Below, piece by piece: positions 29,136 through 37,515 of a DNA stretch of 64,000 bases (positions are counted from its first letter, which is position 1; every line of letters begins with the position of its first letter). The notes beneath the pieces were generated by a model that was not told where the DNA came from, did no database searches, and saw only the letters and a program-made list of their open reading frames with translations. Origin of the DNA: JBEKCB01 sp052139675 (GTDB taxonomy: Bacteria > Planctomycetota > Brocadiia > CAIUPP01); the NCBI GenBank assembly GCA_052139675.1, contig JBKQWE010000134.1, positions 20,983 to 84,982 of the forward strand, in the 5' to 3' direction. A program made the translations under genes and the position numbers.

Positions 29136-31616
29136 TCATTGCAGTCCTCCCCGGCGCTTCCGCGTCCACACGTGCCATGAAATCAGCAACGCGACCGCGA
29201 GGCATCCGGCCGCGCTCGCGGCCACGCCCGACCGGAAGCTCGCGGGCCTGTAAAGGAACCGGACTTCGTGCGCGCCTTCGGGAACCGCCACTGCGCGCAT
29301 GACGTAATTCGCCTCCAGGATTTCCGCCGGGCGGCCGTCCAGCGTCGCCTCCCAGCCGGGATAGAAAAGATCGCTCAGCACCAGTAGCGCCGGCGCGGCG
29401 GCCTGGACGGTGATGTCCACGCGCGCCGGCTCGTACCGCTCGACCCGCGCGGTCTCGGGCGCAGCCTCTGTCAGCGGCGCCTCGATGGCGCAGCCGGGAT
29501 CCTCCTCCAGGAGCGCCACGCGCTGATAGTCCACCGACAAGAGCTCTTTGAGCAGCGCCTGCCGGTTGCCGAGTACGCCGTAATGATGGACCAGCCAGGC
29601 GCGCGGCCAGGGATCGGGCATTTCGTCAATTCGGATCTGGCGGTCCTCGTATACCGTATGCAGGCCCTCGATCTGCACCTGCGGGCGCGAAGGATACGCG
29701 ACGAGATAGCGCAGGTTGAGCATCCGTATCGTCGGCCCGGGAGTGTAAAGGAAATACGAGGTGAAGCTCCCGTCCATGGCCCGAGCGCGCATGGACTCGC
29801 CCTGCAGCGACCAGAAAATATCGCGGAATCTCGCCGGGGCATTCGGCTGGACGCCTTCGATGCAGCAGAAGTGATGCGTCATGCCCTCGCACGGCGGGAG
29901 ATTGACGCCGCCCCGCCCGAAACGGAACGGCTCCGGCCTGTTCGCGAAGAACTCCACGGCGCCCGGCGAGAGGCCGTCATCCCGCGGGTCGAAGGTCGTC
30001 AGGTATCGCTGCCCGAAGGTCCACGCGTCAACCGCCATAAGCCCCAGGAGCGCGCCGGCGGCCCAGGCAGGCTTGATGCGCGCCCGCAGCGTAAGCCGGA
30101 CCAGGCCCGCCAGCGCGCCAAGAAAGAGTCCCGCGCGCAGCATGCTGAGGCCGGCCGTGCGCATCGCGGCCAACTTGAACTCCGCCGACGGCGTCCGCAT
30201 CCACTCGTGAAGGGACAGGCGTTCATCGTAGCCGGCCTTGTTGCCGACTTGCAGCATGGCATCCATGAATCGCAGCCACGCCGCCCTGCCGAACCCGGCT
30301 TCCGAGCACAGCACGCCGCCGATCAGGATCAGCAGCGCCGCCAGGCAGGCCAGCATCCACATCCCGCGCCCGTGGGCATGCGCAGCGCTCTTCTCCGCTT
30401 CGACCGGCGCCGCCGCTGCGGTCGTCGCGGCGATGCCGTCCGCGCCGAGCCCGGCCAGCAGGCCGATGAAGAGGCTGGCCGGACACAGCCACCGCGCCTG
30501 CGAACGGAAGAGGTCGAAGCCTGGGATCAGCCCGAAAAACGCCGCATTCCCGGCCATCGCCATCAGCACGCAGATCAGCGCGAGGCAGCCGGGCAGCAAG
30601 GCCCTTGCTCGCCTGCCCCGGAGAACCGCGATAAACGCCAGCCCGAACGCCACGACGCCGACATAGGGCGACATCTCCCAAAGGTTCCATCGCCCCCAGT
30701 ACGGCACGCCGACTTCCGCGCCGAAGAGGTCCGGCACGAGAAAACTCAAGAGCCCTTCCGGCACGAACGAGGCTGTCCTGACCCAGGCGTAGCTGGTCTG
30801 GCCCGGGCGCGACGAAACGGAGAAGAGCTCCAGCGCCGGCATCAACTGCACGCCGGCCAGCACCGAGCCGAGCACGTAGATCAGCGCGAAGCTGACGATC
30901 GCGCGCGCCGCGCCGCGCGCGCCGACTTCGCGCTGCTGCCACAACCGCCCGGCCAGGTACAGCACGGCCGCGATCCCGCCGTAGAAGGCGTATTGCGGGT
31001 TTCCGCCGAACCACTCCATCGCCACGGCCGCCGCGCCGAGCACAATCGCGAGCGGCTGAAACTCGCCGCAGAGGAACATCTCCACGCAGAGCAGGATGCA
31101 CGGGATCCAAGGCATCATCGCCAGGAAACTCCAGTGCCCCTCGAAGACCCGGAGGATCTGCGGCGCGCCGAAGACGTATGTCCCGGCCGCGATGATCGCG
31201 CCGAGCCACCGCAGCCCGAACCGCCGCGCCCAGAGATACGTGAAGAGGCCCGAGAGGAACAGGTTGAGGATGATCCCCAGGTTGATCGCGCGGCCCAACT
31301 GGCTCATCGGCAGCATGGCGCAAAGCCAGTGGGTCGGGTAGAACATGGCCGACTGCAGGCCGGCGACGAACGGCATACCGAGCAACTCGTAAGGATTCCA
31401 GAGCGGGAACCGCCCGGCGCGAATCTCGCCGAAGCCGTACGCCCGCCATCCGTAGAACTGGGTCCGCGCATCCGAGCCGGTGCGTCCCAGGCATCGTTCG
31501 CCCGGCTGCGCCAGCACGCCCAGGAAGAAGATCAGGAGGAAAAGGAGGAAACCGGCCAGGACATAGCAGTCCCGGCGGTTCAGCCTGGAATAGCCGCTCG
31601 CGCGAAGCCCGGACAC
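29136..31616 (-). CDS. YfhO-like multi-spanning membrane protein
   Basis: An 826-residue protein with a first helix at ~19-37, then RTGSDARTQFYGWRAYGFGEIRAGRFPLWNPYELLGMPF, the extracytoplasmic loop characteristic of YfhO/glycosyltransferase-C-like proteins (Asp-containing, followed by FPLWNPY). About 12 more helices reach residue ~525, then a ~240-residue soluble C-terminal domain and a final helix at ~793-813. The family is involved in glycosylation of envelope polymers such as teichoic acids in Firmicutes; elsewhere the substrate is unknown. The ATG at 31616 lies ~56 bases downstream of a TAGAAT -10 box. Confidence 0.88.
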   Translation of the reverse strand: MSGLRASGYSRLNRRDCYVLAGFLLFLLIFFLGVLAQPGERCLGRTGSDARTQFYGWRAYGFGEIRAGRFPLWNPYELLGMPFVAGLQSAMFYPTHWLCAMLPMSQLGRAINLGIILNLFLSGLFTYLWARRFGLRWLGAIIAAGTYVFGAPQILRVFEGHWSFLAMMPWIPCILLCVEMFLCGEFQPLAIVLGAAAVAMEWFGGNPQYAFYGGIAAVLYLAGRLWQQREVGARGAARAIVSFALIYVLGSVLAGVQLMPALELFSVSSRPGQTSYAWVRTASFVPEGLLSFLVPDLFGAEVGVPYWGRWNLWEMSPYVGVVAFGLAFIAVLRGRRARALLPGCLALICVLMAMAGNAAFFGLIPGFDLFRSQARWLCPASLFIGLLAGLGADGIAATTAAAAPVEAEKSAAHAHGRGMWMLACLAALLILIGGVLCSEAGFGRAAWLRFMDAMLQVGNKAGYDERLSLHEWMRTPSAEFKLAAMRTAGLSMLRAGLFLGALAGLVRLTLRARIKPAWAAGALLGLMAVDAWTFGQRYLTTFDPRDDGLSPGAVEFFANRPEPFRFGRGGVNLPPCEGMTHHFCCIEGVQPNAPARFRDIFWSLQGESMRARAMDGSFTSYFLYTPGPTIRMLNLRYLVAYPSRPQVQIEGLHTVYEDRQIRIDEMPDPWPRAWLVHHYGVLGNRQALLKELLSVDYQRVALLEEDPGCAIEAPLTEAAPETARVERYEPARVDITVQAAAPALLVLSDLFYPGWEATLDGRPAEILEANYVMRAVAVPEGAHEVRFLYRPASFRSGVAASAAGCLAVALLISWHVWTRKRRGGLQ

Positions 31617-31671
31617 AATCCGAGATCTCCCAGGTGACGCAGCTCAGGACCCTCGTAAGCCACGCCGGCGT

Positions 31672-31677
31672 ATTCTA
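31672..31677 (-). promoter_or_regulatory. Putative -10 box for the YfhO-like gene
   Basis: TAGAAT on the minus strand in TGTATAGAATACGCC, giving a start of transcription near 31665 and a ~49-base leader. It sits between the gene and the leader-distal end of the CRISPR array. Confidence 0.5.
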
Positions 31678-31734
31678 TACACTTCGCGGCCGGAATACAC
31701 CCTGTCGAGCGTTGCGCGGCGCAGACGCGATTGG

Positions 31735-33298
31735 CGGTTTACCCGCCGTGTGAGGCGAAGACGAGCAGCGCGTGGTCGCGCTCCTCGCGCTTGATCGGTT
31801 CACCCCCCCCCGTGCGAGGGGAAGACGCCTTGCCGCCGAACCGCGCGGCGGTGAACTCGGTTCACCCCCCCCCGTGCGAGGGGAAGACGTCGCAGGGATT
31901 CGGGCAGATCGGGCAGCCCGACGGTTCACACCCCCGTGCGAGGGGAAGACACCGTAATCGGTCACCTCGGCACCCGTCATCACGGTTCACCCCCCCGTGC
32001 GAGGGGAAGACGCTTCTCGACGCCGGCCTGCAGCGCCGAGCCGATCGGTTCACCCCCCCGTGCGAGGGGAAGACGGTTAGTGTTCGAGAAGCCGCACCGC
32101 GTTCCCGGTTCACCCCCCCGTGCGAGGGGAAGACGGCAAGGGCGAAAACGTCCTTGTCAACCTTCCCGGTTCACCCCCCCGTGCGAGGGGAAGACGATCC
32201 TCGCCCTCGTCAGGCACCGGGACGCCGAACGGTTCACCCCCCCGTGCGAGGGGAAGACGATGGTTTCCGGTCCTTATGCGACGGAGGCCCGGTTCACCCC
32301 CCCGTGCGAGGGGAAGACGACGCTGAGCGAAGCCCTCACGGTCGTATTCAACGGTTCACCCCCCCGTGCGAGGGGAAGACGCAACCTCGCGCACCGCGCG
32401 GCCGTTTCCCGCCGGTTCACCCCCCCGTGCGAGGGGAAGACGTCAAGTAGCTCCCGAATGCCGATGTTCTTGGCCGGTTCACCCCCCCGTGCGAGGGGAA
32501 GACGCGCGCGAGCGATTTTCCGGATGCGATTCTGACCGGTTCACCCCCCCGTGCGAGGGGAAGACGAGCGGCTCTATCCTCGCGTGACCAAGCTCTACGG
32601 TTCACCCCCCCGTGCGAGGGGAAGACCAGTCCACAGGCCCCTACGGCGAGGTCTATTCCGGTTCACCCCCCCGTGCGAGGGGAAGACGAGAGGAAAGCGT
32701 GGACGATCTGACGGCCTACGGTTCACCCCCCCGTGCGAGGGGAAGACGCGGTCGCCGACGCTGAGCAGCGCGGCGAGCGCGGTTCACCCCCCCGTGCGAG
32801 GGGAAGACCCATGCTGTGCTTTGGGATTTCTTCTTCATGGCGGTTCACCCCCCCGTGCGAGGGGAAGACGCTTAGAGGGAGCGCGTTCGCGACCCACCTG
32901 CACGGTTCACCCCCCCGTGCGAGGGGAAGACGATGAGCGCGGCCGCCCGGAGGCCGCAATGAACCGGTTCACCCCCCCGTGCGAGGGGAAGACGCCGGGG
33001 GCAATGACGCAGTGGCTCAAATTACGGTTCACCCCCCCGTGCGAGGGGAAGACTTTGGCCGCGTGCGAGGCTTCGAAGTCCTCGCCGGTTCACCCCCCCG
33101 TGCGAGGGGAAGACGCCATTCGCGCCGGTAATCCGTCTCGGCGCTCGGTTCACCCCCCCGTGCGAGGGGAAGACTCGGAGGCGAGGGAAGGAGGTGAGAG
33201 GGATGGGCGGTTCACCCCCCCGTGCGAGGGGAAGACGGTGAGCCGACAGGCGACGCCTACCTGGACTCGCGGTTCACCCCCCCGTGCGAGGGGAAGAC
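31735..33298 (-). CRISPR. CRISPR array, type I-E, 26 repeats and 25 spacers
   Basis: Direct repeats of 29 bases starting at 31735, 31796, 31858, 31922, 31983, 32046, then about every 60-63 bases to 33270-33298, with 31-34-base spacers. On the minus (cas) strand each repeat begins GTCTTCCCCTCGCAC, has a short G-rich second half and ends GTGAACCG, matching the E. coli type I-E repeat plan (GAGTTCCCC ... ATAAACCG). The 22 repeats nearest the cas genes are identical. At the low-coordinate, leader-distal end the copies decay: 31735 is shortened with several changes, 31796 and 31858 have nine Cs in the run where others have seven, and 31922 has an A inside the run. The array is transcribed leftward from the leader next to cas2. 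Confidence 0.98.
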
Positions 33299-33365
33299 TC
33301 CAAACTCTGGCGCTTATCCGAGAGCGCAACCACAACAGATAGTAGGGCGCCAAAATCCGCTCTCA
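33299..33365 (-). promoter_or_regulatory. CRISPR leader
   Basis: A 67-base, comparatively AT-rich stretch between the first repeat (33298) and the cas2 stop (33366), which is where type I-E leaders lie. It contains an inverted repeat GAGAGCG/CGCTCTC (33320-33327 with 33356-33363) and a possible -10 TACTAT on the minus strand at 33339-33344. The leader is short compared with E. coli, so part of the control region may lie inside cas2, or the array may be read through from the cas operon. Confidence 0.6.
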
Positions 33366-33671
33366 TTATTTTCCGGACCCTCCTTTTTCTTCAGATTTGT
33401 CACGCTTGACCGCGAGCGTGATGCCTTCAAAGTCCACCAAGTCACGCGCGGCGGTTCCGTGAATGCGACCCGAATAGCCTTGCGGAGCAGGTGAACTCCA
33501 GAACTGCATCACCGAACCTCGCTTACACTTGAGGACGGCCATCTGCCACAATTCCTCCCTCACGCGGCGGCTCGCGTTCCCAAGGAACACGCCCGGCCTG
33601 GGCTCCATCAGCCAGCGTGATAATTCTCCCCGCAAGCTCGTCGGCGTCCTCTCCAAGATCATCACCAGCAT
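33366..33671 (-). CDS. cas2: CRISPR-associated Cas2 (type I-E)
   Basis: A 101-residue Cas2e. It begins MLVMILERTPTSLRGELSRW, aligning with E. coli Cas2 (MSMLVVVTENVPPRLRGRLAIW), and keeps GVFLGNASRRVREELW and the C-terminal strand DLVDFEGITLAVKR. The tail after ~90 (DKSEEKGGSGK) is extra. Cas2 dimers join two Cas1 dimers to integrate new spacers. Its first ~49 codons overlap the end of cas1 in another frame. The stop is 67 bases from the first repeat. Confidence 0.95.
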   Translation of the reverse strand: MLVMILERTPTSLRGELSRWLMEPRPGVFLGNASRRVREELWQMAVLKCKRGSVMQFWSSPAPQGYSGRIHGTAARDLVDFEGITLAVKRDKSEEKGGSGK

Positions 33672-34479
33672 CGAGCACCTCCGCTATGTCGGGCAGGCAT
33701 CGCTCATGGATGCGCTTTTCGTGGAATATCTCTCGGCAAAGGACTCGGACGCGCCCCTCGACTTCTCCGGTCCGCTGCGCGGCTTCGAAGGCGGCCGGCA
33801 ACGAGGTCTCCGTTTTGTACAGGTCGGCGATGTCGTAGACGAAACTGAGCATTTTGCCGGTGTGGATAAAGCCGATGGCCGGCGAATATCCCGCCGCGAG
33901 AATTGCCGCGTGGCAGACGCCGTAGAGGAGCGCGTTGGCGGTGGAGAGCGCGCGGTTGACCGGGTCGGCGGAATCCCAATGTTCCGGATCGTACGAGCGA
34001 TGATCCCATGGGACGCCAAAGGCCCGGGACATATCCTGATATTTCGCGCGGACGCGCGCGCCTTCCAGGCCCCGGATTTGCTCGAGGGTGGTTTCCGCCG
34101 GAAGCGGCGCGGGGAAGCGCTTCTGATACATTCGGCGGATGACCTGAATGCGGGAATCCCCGTTGCAGAACAAGTGGGCCTGGCGCAGCAGGCGCCGGGA
34201 ACTGCGCGCGCCGCCGGCGCCGTGGGCATAGAGCCGCGCGCCGCCGTCGCCGGTCCAGCAGACCAGGCTGCGGTTGTCCATAAGCGCCTTCATCGCGGCC
34301 TGCGTGACGCTGGTCCCCGGCCCGAGCAGGAGGAGGCCGATCTGGTTGATCGGTATCTGTGCGACGCCCTCTTTGCCGTAAAAGGACAGAGAAGCCGCCT
34401 CGCGTTCCAGCCGGCCCTGTTCCAGGTACAGGTAGCTCCACCGGTCGTCGAACCGGGGCAAGACGTGCTGGCCGGTCAT
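33523..34479 (-). CDS. cas1: CRISPR-associated Cas1 integrase (type I-E)
   Basis: A 318-residue Cas1e, close to the 305 residues of the E. coli protein. The metal ligands are present: Glu in RGLEGARVR (E. coli E141), His in GFIHTGK (H208) and Asp in SFVYDIAD (D218/D221). The N-terminal half has LLLGPGTSVTQAAMKAL and WTGDGGARLYAHG as expected. The last ~49 residues (from GDDLGEDADELAG to VADGRPQV) are read out of frame over the start of cas2, an unusually long overlap. It starts within the 4-base ATGA junction with cas6e. Spacer acquisition should be functional. Confidence 0.96.
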   Translation of the reverse strand: MTGQHVLPRFDDRWSYLYLEQGRLEREAASLSFYGKEGVAQIPINQIGLLLLGPGTSVTQAAMKALMDNRSLVCWTGDGGARLYAHGAGGARSSRRLLRQAHLFCNGDSRIQVIRRMYQKRFPAPLPAETTLEQIRGLEGARVRAKYQDMSRAFGVPWDHRSYDPEHWDSADPVNRALSTANALLYGVCHAAILAAGYSPAIGFIHTGKMLSFVYDIADLYKTETSLPAAFEAAQRTGEVEGRVRVLCREIFHEKRIHERCLPDIAEVLDAGDDLGEDADELAGRIITLADGAQAGRVPWEREPPREGGIVADGRPQV

Positions 34480-35240
34480 GGGGAAATCCTGGCGAGGCTG
34501 AGCAGGCCGAAGCCGAACGCTTTCGCCCGGCCGATGCCGGACTGAACCGCCTCGGCGAAGGGCGCAGGATTCTTTACGGAGAGAACGCCTTCATAGAGGA
34601 CCGAACGCAACCGTTGTCCCTGGCCTTCATCCCGTCCCTTGTTGAAGTAAACATAGCCGGGTATCGGCGTGCTCAGTGAGACGATCTCGAACCCGCAGCG
34701 TTCGCCATGCCGCAGCAGCCACTCCCCAAGAGATTCAGCAAGCACCGGAATGCGTTTGCCCACCCATTTCGGGTCAACCGGCGCACCCGAAGGGTGCTTT
34801 GAACGCGCGCACGCGTGACGGACCGGATTGGCTTTGAGGCGGAATCGCAGGCGATCCCCGGCGATAAATTGCGGGATAGGCTTTTCCAGCGTGTCAACTG
34901 GCGCGGCCAGTAAATACTGCGCATTCTGGAATGCGTATTGCCAATCCGGCCGGTTGGCCGACTGAACGAGGATCACCGGGTTGCCGCCGCGCACGGGGTC
35001 TATGCGGAACAGGAAACCGGAAGATTCGGTTCGTTCCTCATGAACGTCCGGCTTGCCTAACTCCCCAGGGACATAGGGTTGCAGAAACTCCGGGTCGCGT
35101 TCCTTGCGCTCCTTCGAGGGGAACGCCATGCACAGGCGCTGGTGAACGCGGTAAACATTCCGCAGCCACCGGCGGCCGGGGCGCGGACGGTCAGGATTCG
35201 CACCCACGTCTATCAGCAGATGTGAAAGATACATGGTCAT
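34476..35240 (-). CDS. cas6e: CRISPR RNA endonuclease Cas6e
   Basis: A 254-residue Cas6e (E. coli 199). The N-terminal RNVYRVHQRLCMAFP contains the conserved His of the VH-x-R/L-M-AF block used in repeat cleavage. The C-terminal GIGRAKAFGFGLLSLA is the glycine-rich loop that binds the repeat stem. A lysine/arginine-rich middle segment (RFRLKANPVRH) matches the family RNA-contact strand. It cuts the pre-crRNA at the base of the repeat hairpin and stays bound to the 3' handle in Cascade. It overlaps cas5-HNH and cas1 by 4 bases on either side. Confidence 0.95.
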   Translation of the reverse strand: MTMYLSHLLIDVGANPDRPRPGRRWLRNVYRVHQRLCMAFPSKERKERDPEFLQPYVPGELGKPDVHEERTESSGFLFRIDPVRGGNPVILVQSANRPDWQYAFQNAQYLLAAPVDTLEKPIPQFIAGDRLRFRLKANPVRHACARSKHPSGAPVDPKWVGKRIPVLAESLGEWLLRHGERCGFEIVSLSTPIPGYVYFNKGRDEGQGQRLRSVLYEGVLSVKNPAPFAEAVQSGIGRAKAFGFGLLSLARISP

Positions 35241-36343
35241 TCCACCTCCTGCGGCTGCAACCGCCGGCGGCGCGTCGCGAGCGAGCGGAACCGGATGATT
35301 TCATCCCGCTTTCGGATGATTCGATCCCGCCATCGGGGTTCCTCGGGATTGATCCGATCCAAGCCCATGCCCGCCCCATACTCGATCATCGTCACGGCGT
35401 CATGGCAGAGTCGGCAGAGAGAGCGCAACTCCTCCAGCCTTTCATCGCCGCCGGCGTGGCGGTAAGTGACATGCTGCACCGTGCCGGCCGGGGACTTGCA
35501 GAAGGCGCAGAGGTGATGATCGGCTTCGAGTCGCATGGACCGCCTCTTCTTGTATTCCGTATTGCCGTAGTCGGCTCGAGGACGCAGCGGCGGCGGAGTG
35601 GGATTCTGCGCAGGCTTTTGTGCGATGGCGAGTTCGCCTCCCGCTCCGACGTGCAATGACGTGCGGATGACAAAGCGGGGAGCGTGAGCCGGCGGCTCGA
35701 ACGTCAGCGGCACGTCGTACCAGATGACCGCATCGGCTGGCGCTTCGGTTTGTTCCGGCGTCGGCGTCCAGTCCAGCAGGCAATCCACTTTTTGCGGGGC
35801 CTCGGTCGCCTTGAACCGTGGTTGCCATGGGGCGGACTTCAGCGCGGAGAGCAAGTCGTGAAAATAACCGGGTGGATGTTCGGACAAGGGGCGGGATGGC
35901 GGGCACGATTTTCTTCCAAGATAGAGCGTCCATCGCGGGTCTCTCAGCGCGCCGGCCAGTTCCGCCATGAGCGGGGGATCGCCCAGAAGTGCGACCAGGA
36001 AACTTGCGTCGCACAGGTACTCGCGCCGCGTAAGCATTGCCCCGTCTTTCACCTCACCTTCGCCTTTTGCAATTCGCATCTTCATTCGAGCGCCGACGGT
36101 ATGATAGTCCCACCAGCGGACGCCGGGCCGGTCAATGCGAACGCCCATGCGGAGTGCGTTGAGTCTCGGAAGCCACTTCTCACCGGCCTGGTGACGCGGT
36201 ACGCCTAGTGCCGCGCAGAGCATTCCGATGACGCCCGATTTGGTCGGCGCGGCGGCCGTGCGCCGCACGACGAACTTCGATTCCTGAACGCCCCAGGCTT
36301 GCAGCGGGCCTTCCAGCCGCAGAAACAAGGCATTGGCGTTCAT
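35237..36343 (-). CDS. cas5: Cas5e fused to a C-terminal HNH nuclease domain
   Basis: A 368-residue protein, far longer than the ~224 residues of ordinary Cas5e. Residues 1-~235 are Cas5e (LFLRLEGPLQAWGVQ at 6-20, APTKSGVIGMLCAALG 32-47, RREYLCDASFLVALLG 106-121, YLGRKSCPPSRPL 141-153). A Pro/Gln/Ala linker (~238-262) follows. Residues ~265-335 are an HNH domain: C279-x2-C282, VQHVTYRHAGGDE with H291 as the likely general base and H296, LRSLCRLCH with C310-x2-C313 and H314, and then AVTMIEYG. A basic tail (~337-362) ends the protein. Cas5 caps the crRNA 5' handle near the PAM end of Cascade, so the HNH would sit near the start of the R-loop. With no cas3 nearby, it is the best candidate for the DNA-cutting activity. 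Similar Cas5-HNH type I-E variants have been reported from large-scale mining (from memory, 2023). Confidence 0.95.
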   Translation of the reverse strand: MNANALFLRLEGPLQAWGVQESKFVVRRTAAAPTKSGVIGMLCAALGVPRHQAGEKWLPRLNALRMGVRIDRPGVRWWDYHTVGARMKMRIAKGEGEVKDGAMLTRREYLCDASFLVALLGDPPLMAELAGALRDPRWTLYLGRKSCPPSRPLSEHPPGYFHDLLSALKSAPWQPRFKATEAPQKVDCLLDWTPTPEQTEAPADAVIWYDVPLTFEPPAHAPRFVIRTSLHVGAGGELAIAQKPAQNPTPPPLRPRADYGNTEYKKRRSMRLEADHHLCAFCKSPAGTVQHVTYRHAGGDERLEELRSLCRLCHDAVTMIEYGAGMGLDRINPEEPRWRDRIIRKRDEIIRFRSLATRRRRLQPQEVE

Positions 36344-37515
36344 GATGCCACCCCTTCGTTAATCACGACGCGCTGGACTGCCTTCCAGTCATAGCCCATA
36401 GCGGCAAGGAGAGCAGTGATCAGCTCGTCCAGCGACTTGAAGTTGTTTTCGGCGAGCGGGGCATCCTTCCTGTCATTCAGGACGGACAAGGGATAGCGGA
36501 GATTGGGCGAGAACCAGAAACGCTTCGGCGGTTTGCCATAGCCGGTGTCCATGTCATATACGTACTGACCCAGTTGCGCAATGCTCTCCGAAACGATGTC
36601 GCGCTCTCCCTGGGCCGCCGGCCTGGCAAACGCGTTGGCGTAGCTGGTCGGGATGTTCTTGATCTCGGCCAGGATTCCGTCGGGCCGATTATGCGCCGCG
36701 AAGCTGTTCTGCTTTCCGGTCGGCGTGACCTGCGCCGCGCCGCGAAGGAACGCACCGACCGTGTGCGCGGCCAAGTGTTCCTTGTTGCCGGGGAAGCCGG
36801 CGAGATTCTTGACCAGCGTTTCCCAGTGGATGGAGAAGTACTTGTAGAAGCAGGCCGAGGCGAACATCGCCTCGTCCACATAGCCGGCGCCCGCATCCTG
36901 GCCGGGGATGTCGTCGGCTGCGACGTAGTAATCCACTTCCGGCCGGGCCTCGTGTGTCGAGATTGCGTGCGCCACCTGGAGCGCCGCTTCCACGGTCGTG
37001 TTCTCGAGCACGCCGGTTTCCAGCATCCTGCCGCAGAGCGCCATATCCGGCGCCGCCGTCCGGCCTTCAATCAGCTTGCCGAACGTCGCCGCCAATTGTT
37101 CGTCGGTCTTTCCGTCTCCGTTCTGCAACAGTTCCGCCATCTCCTTGACCGCCAGGCCGGTTGTATACACAAGCATCTTGCTCTTGTTCTCGTTGTCCTT
37201 GGCCGCATCTTCCTCCTCTTGCTTCTTCGCTTTTTTAGGCTTGAGACCACAGAGGTCCAGAATCTTCTCGGCGTGTTTATGCGCGTCTTTCTTTCCAGCG
37301 ATTTGATCGGCGATGAGTTTCGCCAATTGCCGGGTGCGAATGCCGCCGAGAAGCTTCTGAAATTCTTCACTCATGCGGATGCTGCGCTTGATGCACTGGC
37401 TCGATATGCGCGAGCGCAGGACCCCGCCGAAATAGCAAGTTTTCGGCGCGCCGAGGTCGTCGCGGTTGAGGTTCGCCGGACTATGATTCTGAATCATGTG
37501 GATTTCGATCAACAT
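36340..37515 (-). CDS. cas7: Cascade backbone subunit Cas7e (Cse4/CasC)
   Basis: A 391-residue Cas7e (E. coli 363). It starts IEIHMIQNHSPANLNRDDLGAPKTCYFGG, the family hallmark, with RSRISSQCIKRSIRMS next. GAGYVDEAMFASACFYKYFSIHW and GAFLRGAAQVTPTGKQNSFAAHNRP match the conserved core and thumb. Six copies would coat the crRNA spacer. A lysine/glutamate-rich insert (~92-115) lies where other Cas7e proteins vary in length. It overlaps cse2 by 7 bases and cas5-HNH by 4. Confidence 0.96.
   Translation of the reverse strand: MLIEIHMIQNHSPANLNRDDLGAPKTCYFGGVLRSRISSQCIKRSIRMSEEFQKLLGGIRTRQLAKLIADQIAGKKDAHKHAEKILDLCGLKPKKAKKQEEEDAAKDNENKSKMLVYTTGLAVKEMAELLQNGDGKTDEQLAATFGKLIEGRTAAPDMALCGRMLETGVLENTTVEAALQVAHAISTHEARPEVDYYVAADDIPGQDAGAGYVDEAMFASACFYKYFSIHWETLVKNLAGFPGNKEHLAAHTVGAFLRGAAQVTPTGKQNSFAAHNRPDGILAEIKNIPTSYANAFARPAAQGERDIVSESIAQLGQYVYDMDTGYGKPPKRFWFSPNLRYPLSVLNDRKDAPLAENNFKSLDELITALLAAMGYDWKAVQRVVINEGVAS

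Noticed and set aside
29583..31637. 684-codon plus-strand open frame
   Set aside because: Antisense to the YfhO-like gene; extremely charged and without hydrophobic core.
31731..33342. Long open frames across the array that translate to repeated PPCEGKT- or GSPPRARG-like blocks on both strands
   Set aside because: These are translations of CRISPR repeats; such 'proteins' are well-known artefacts and lack starts and ribosome binding sites.
34000..34100. Possible loss of the catalytic Glu in Cas1 (GVCHAAI where E. coli has GVTEAAI)
   Set aside because: That Glu is not the metal ligand. The catalytic Glu is in the RG-x-EG-x-RVR block, which is intact, as are His and the Asp pair.
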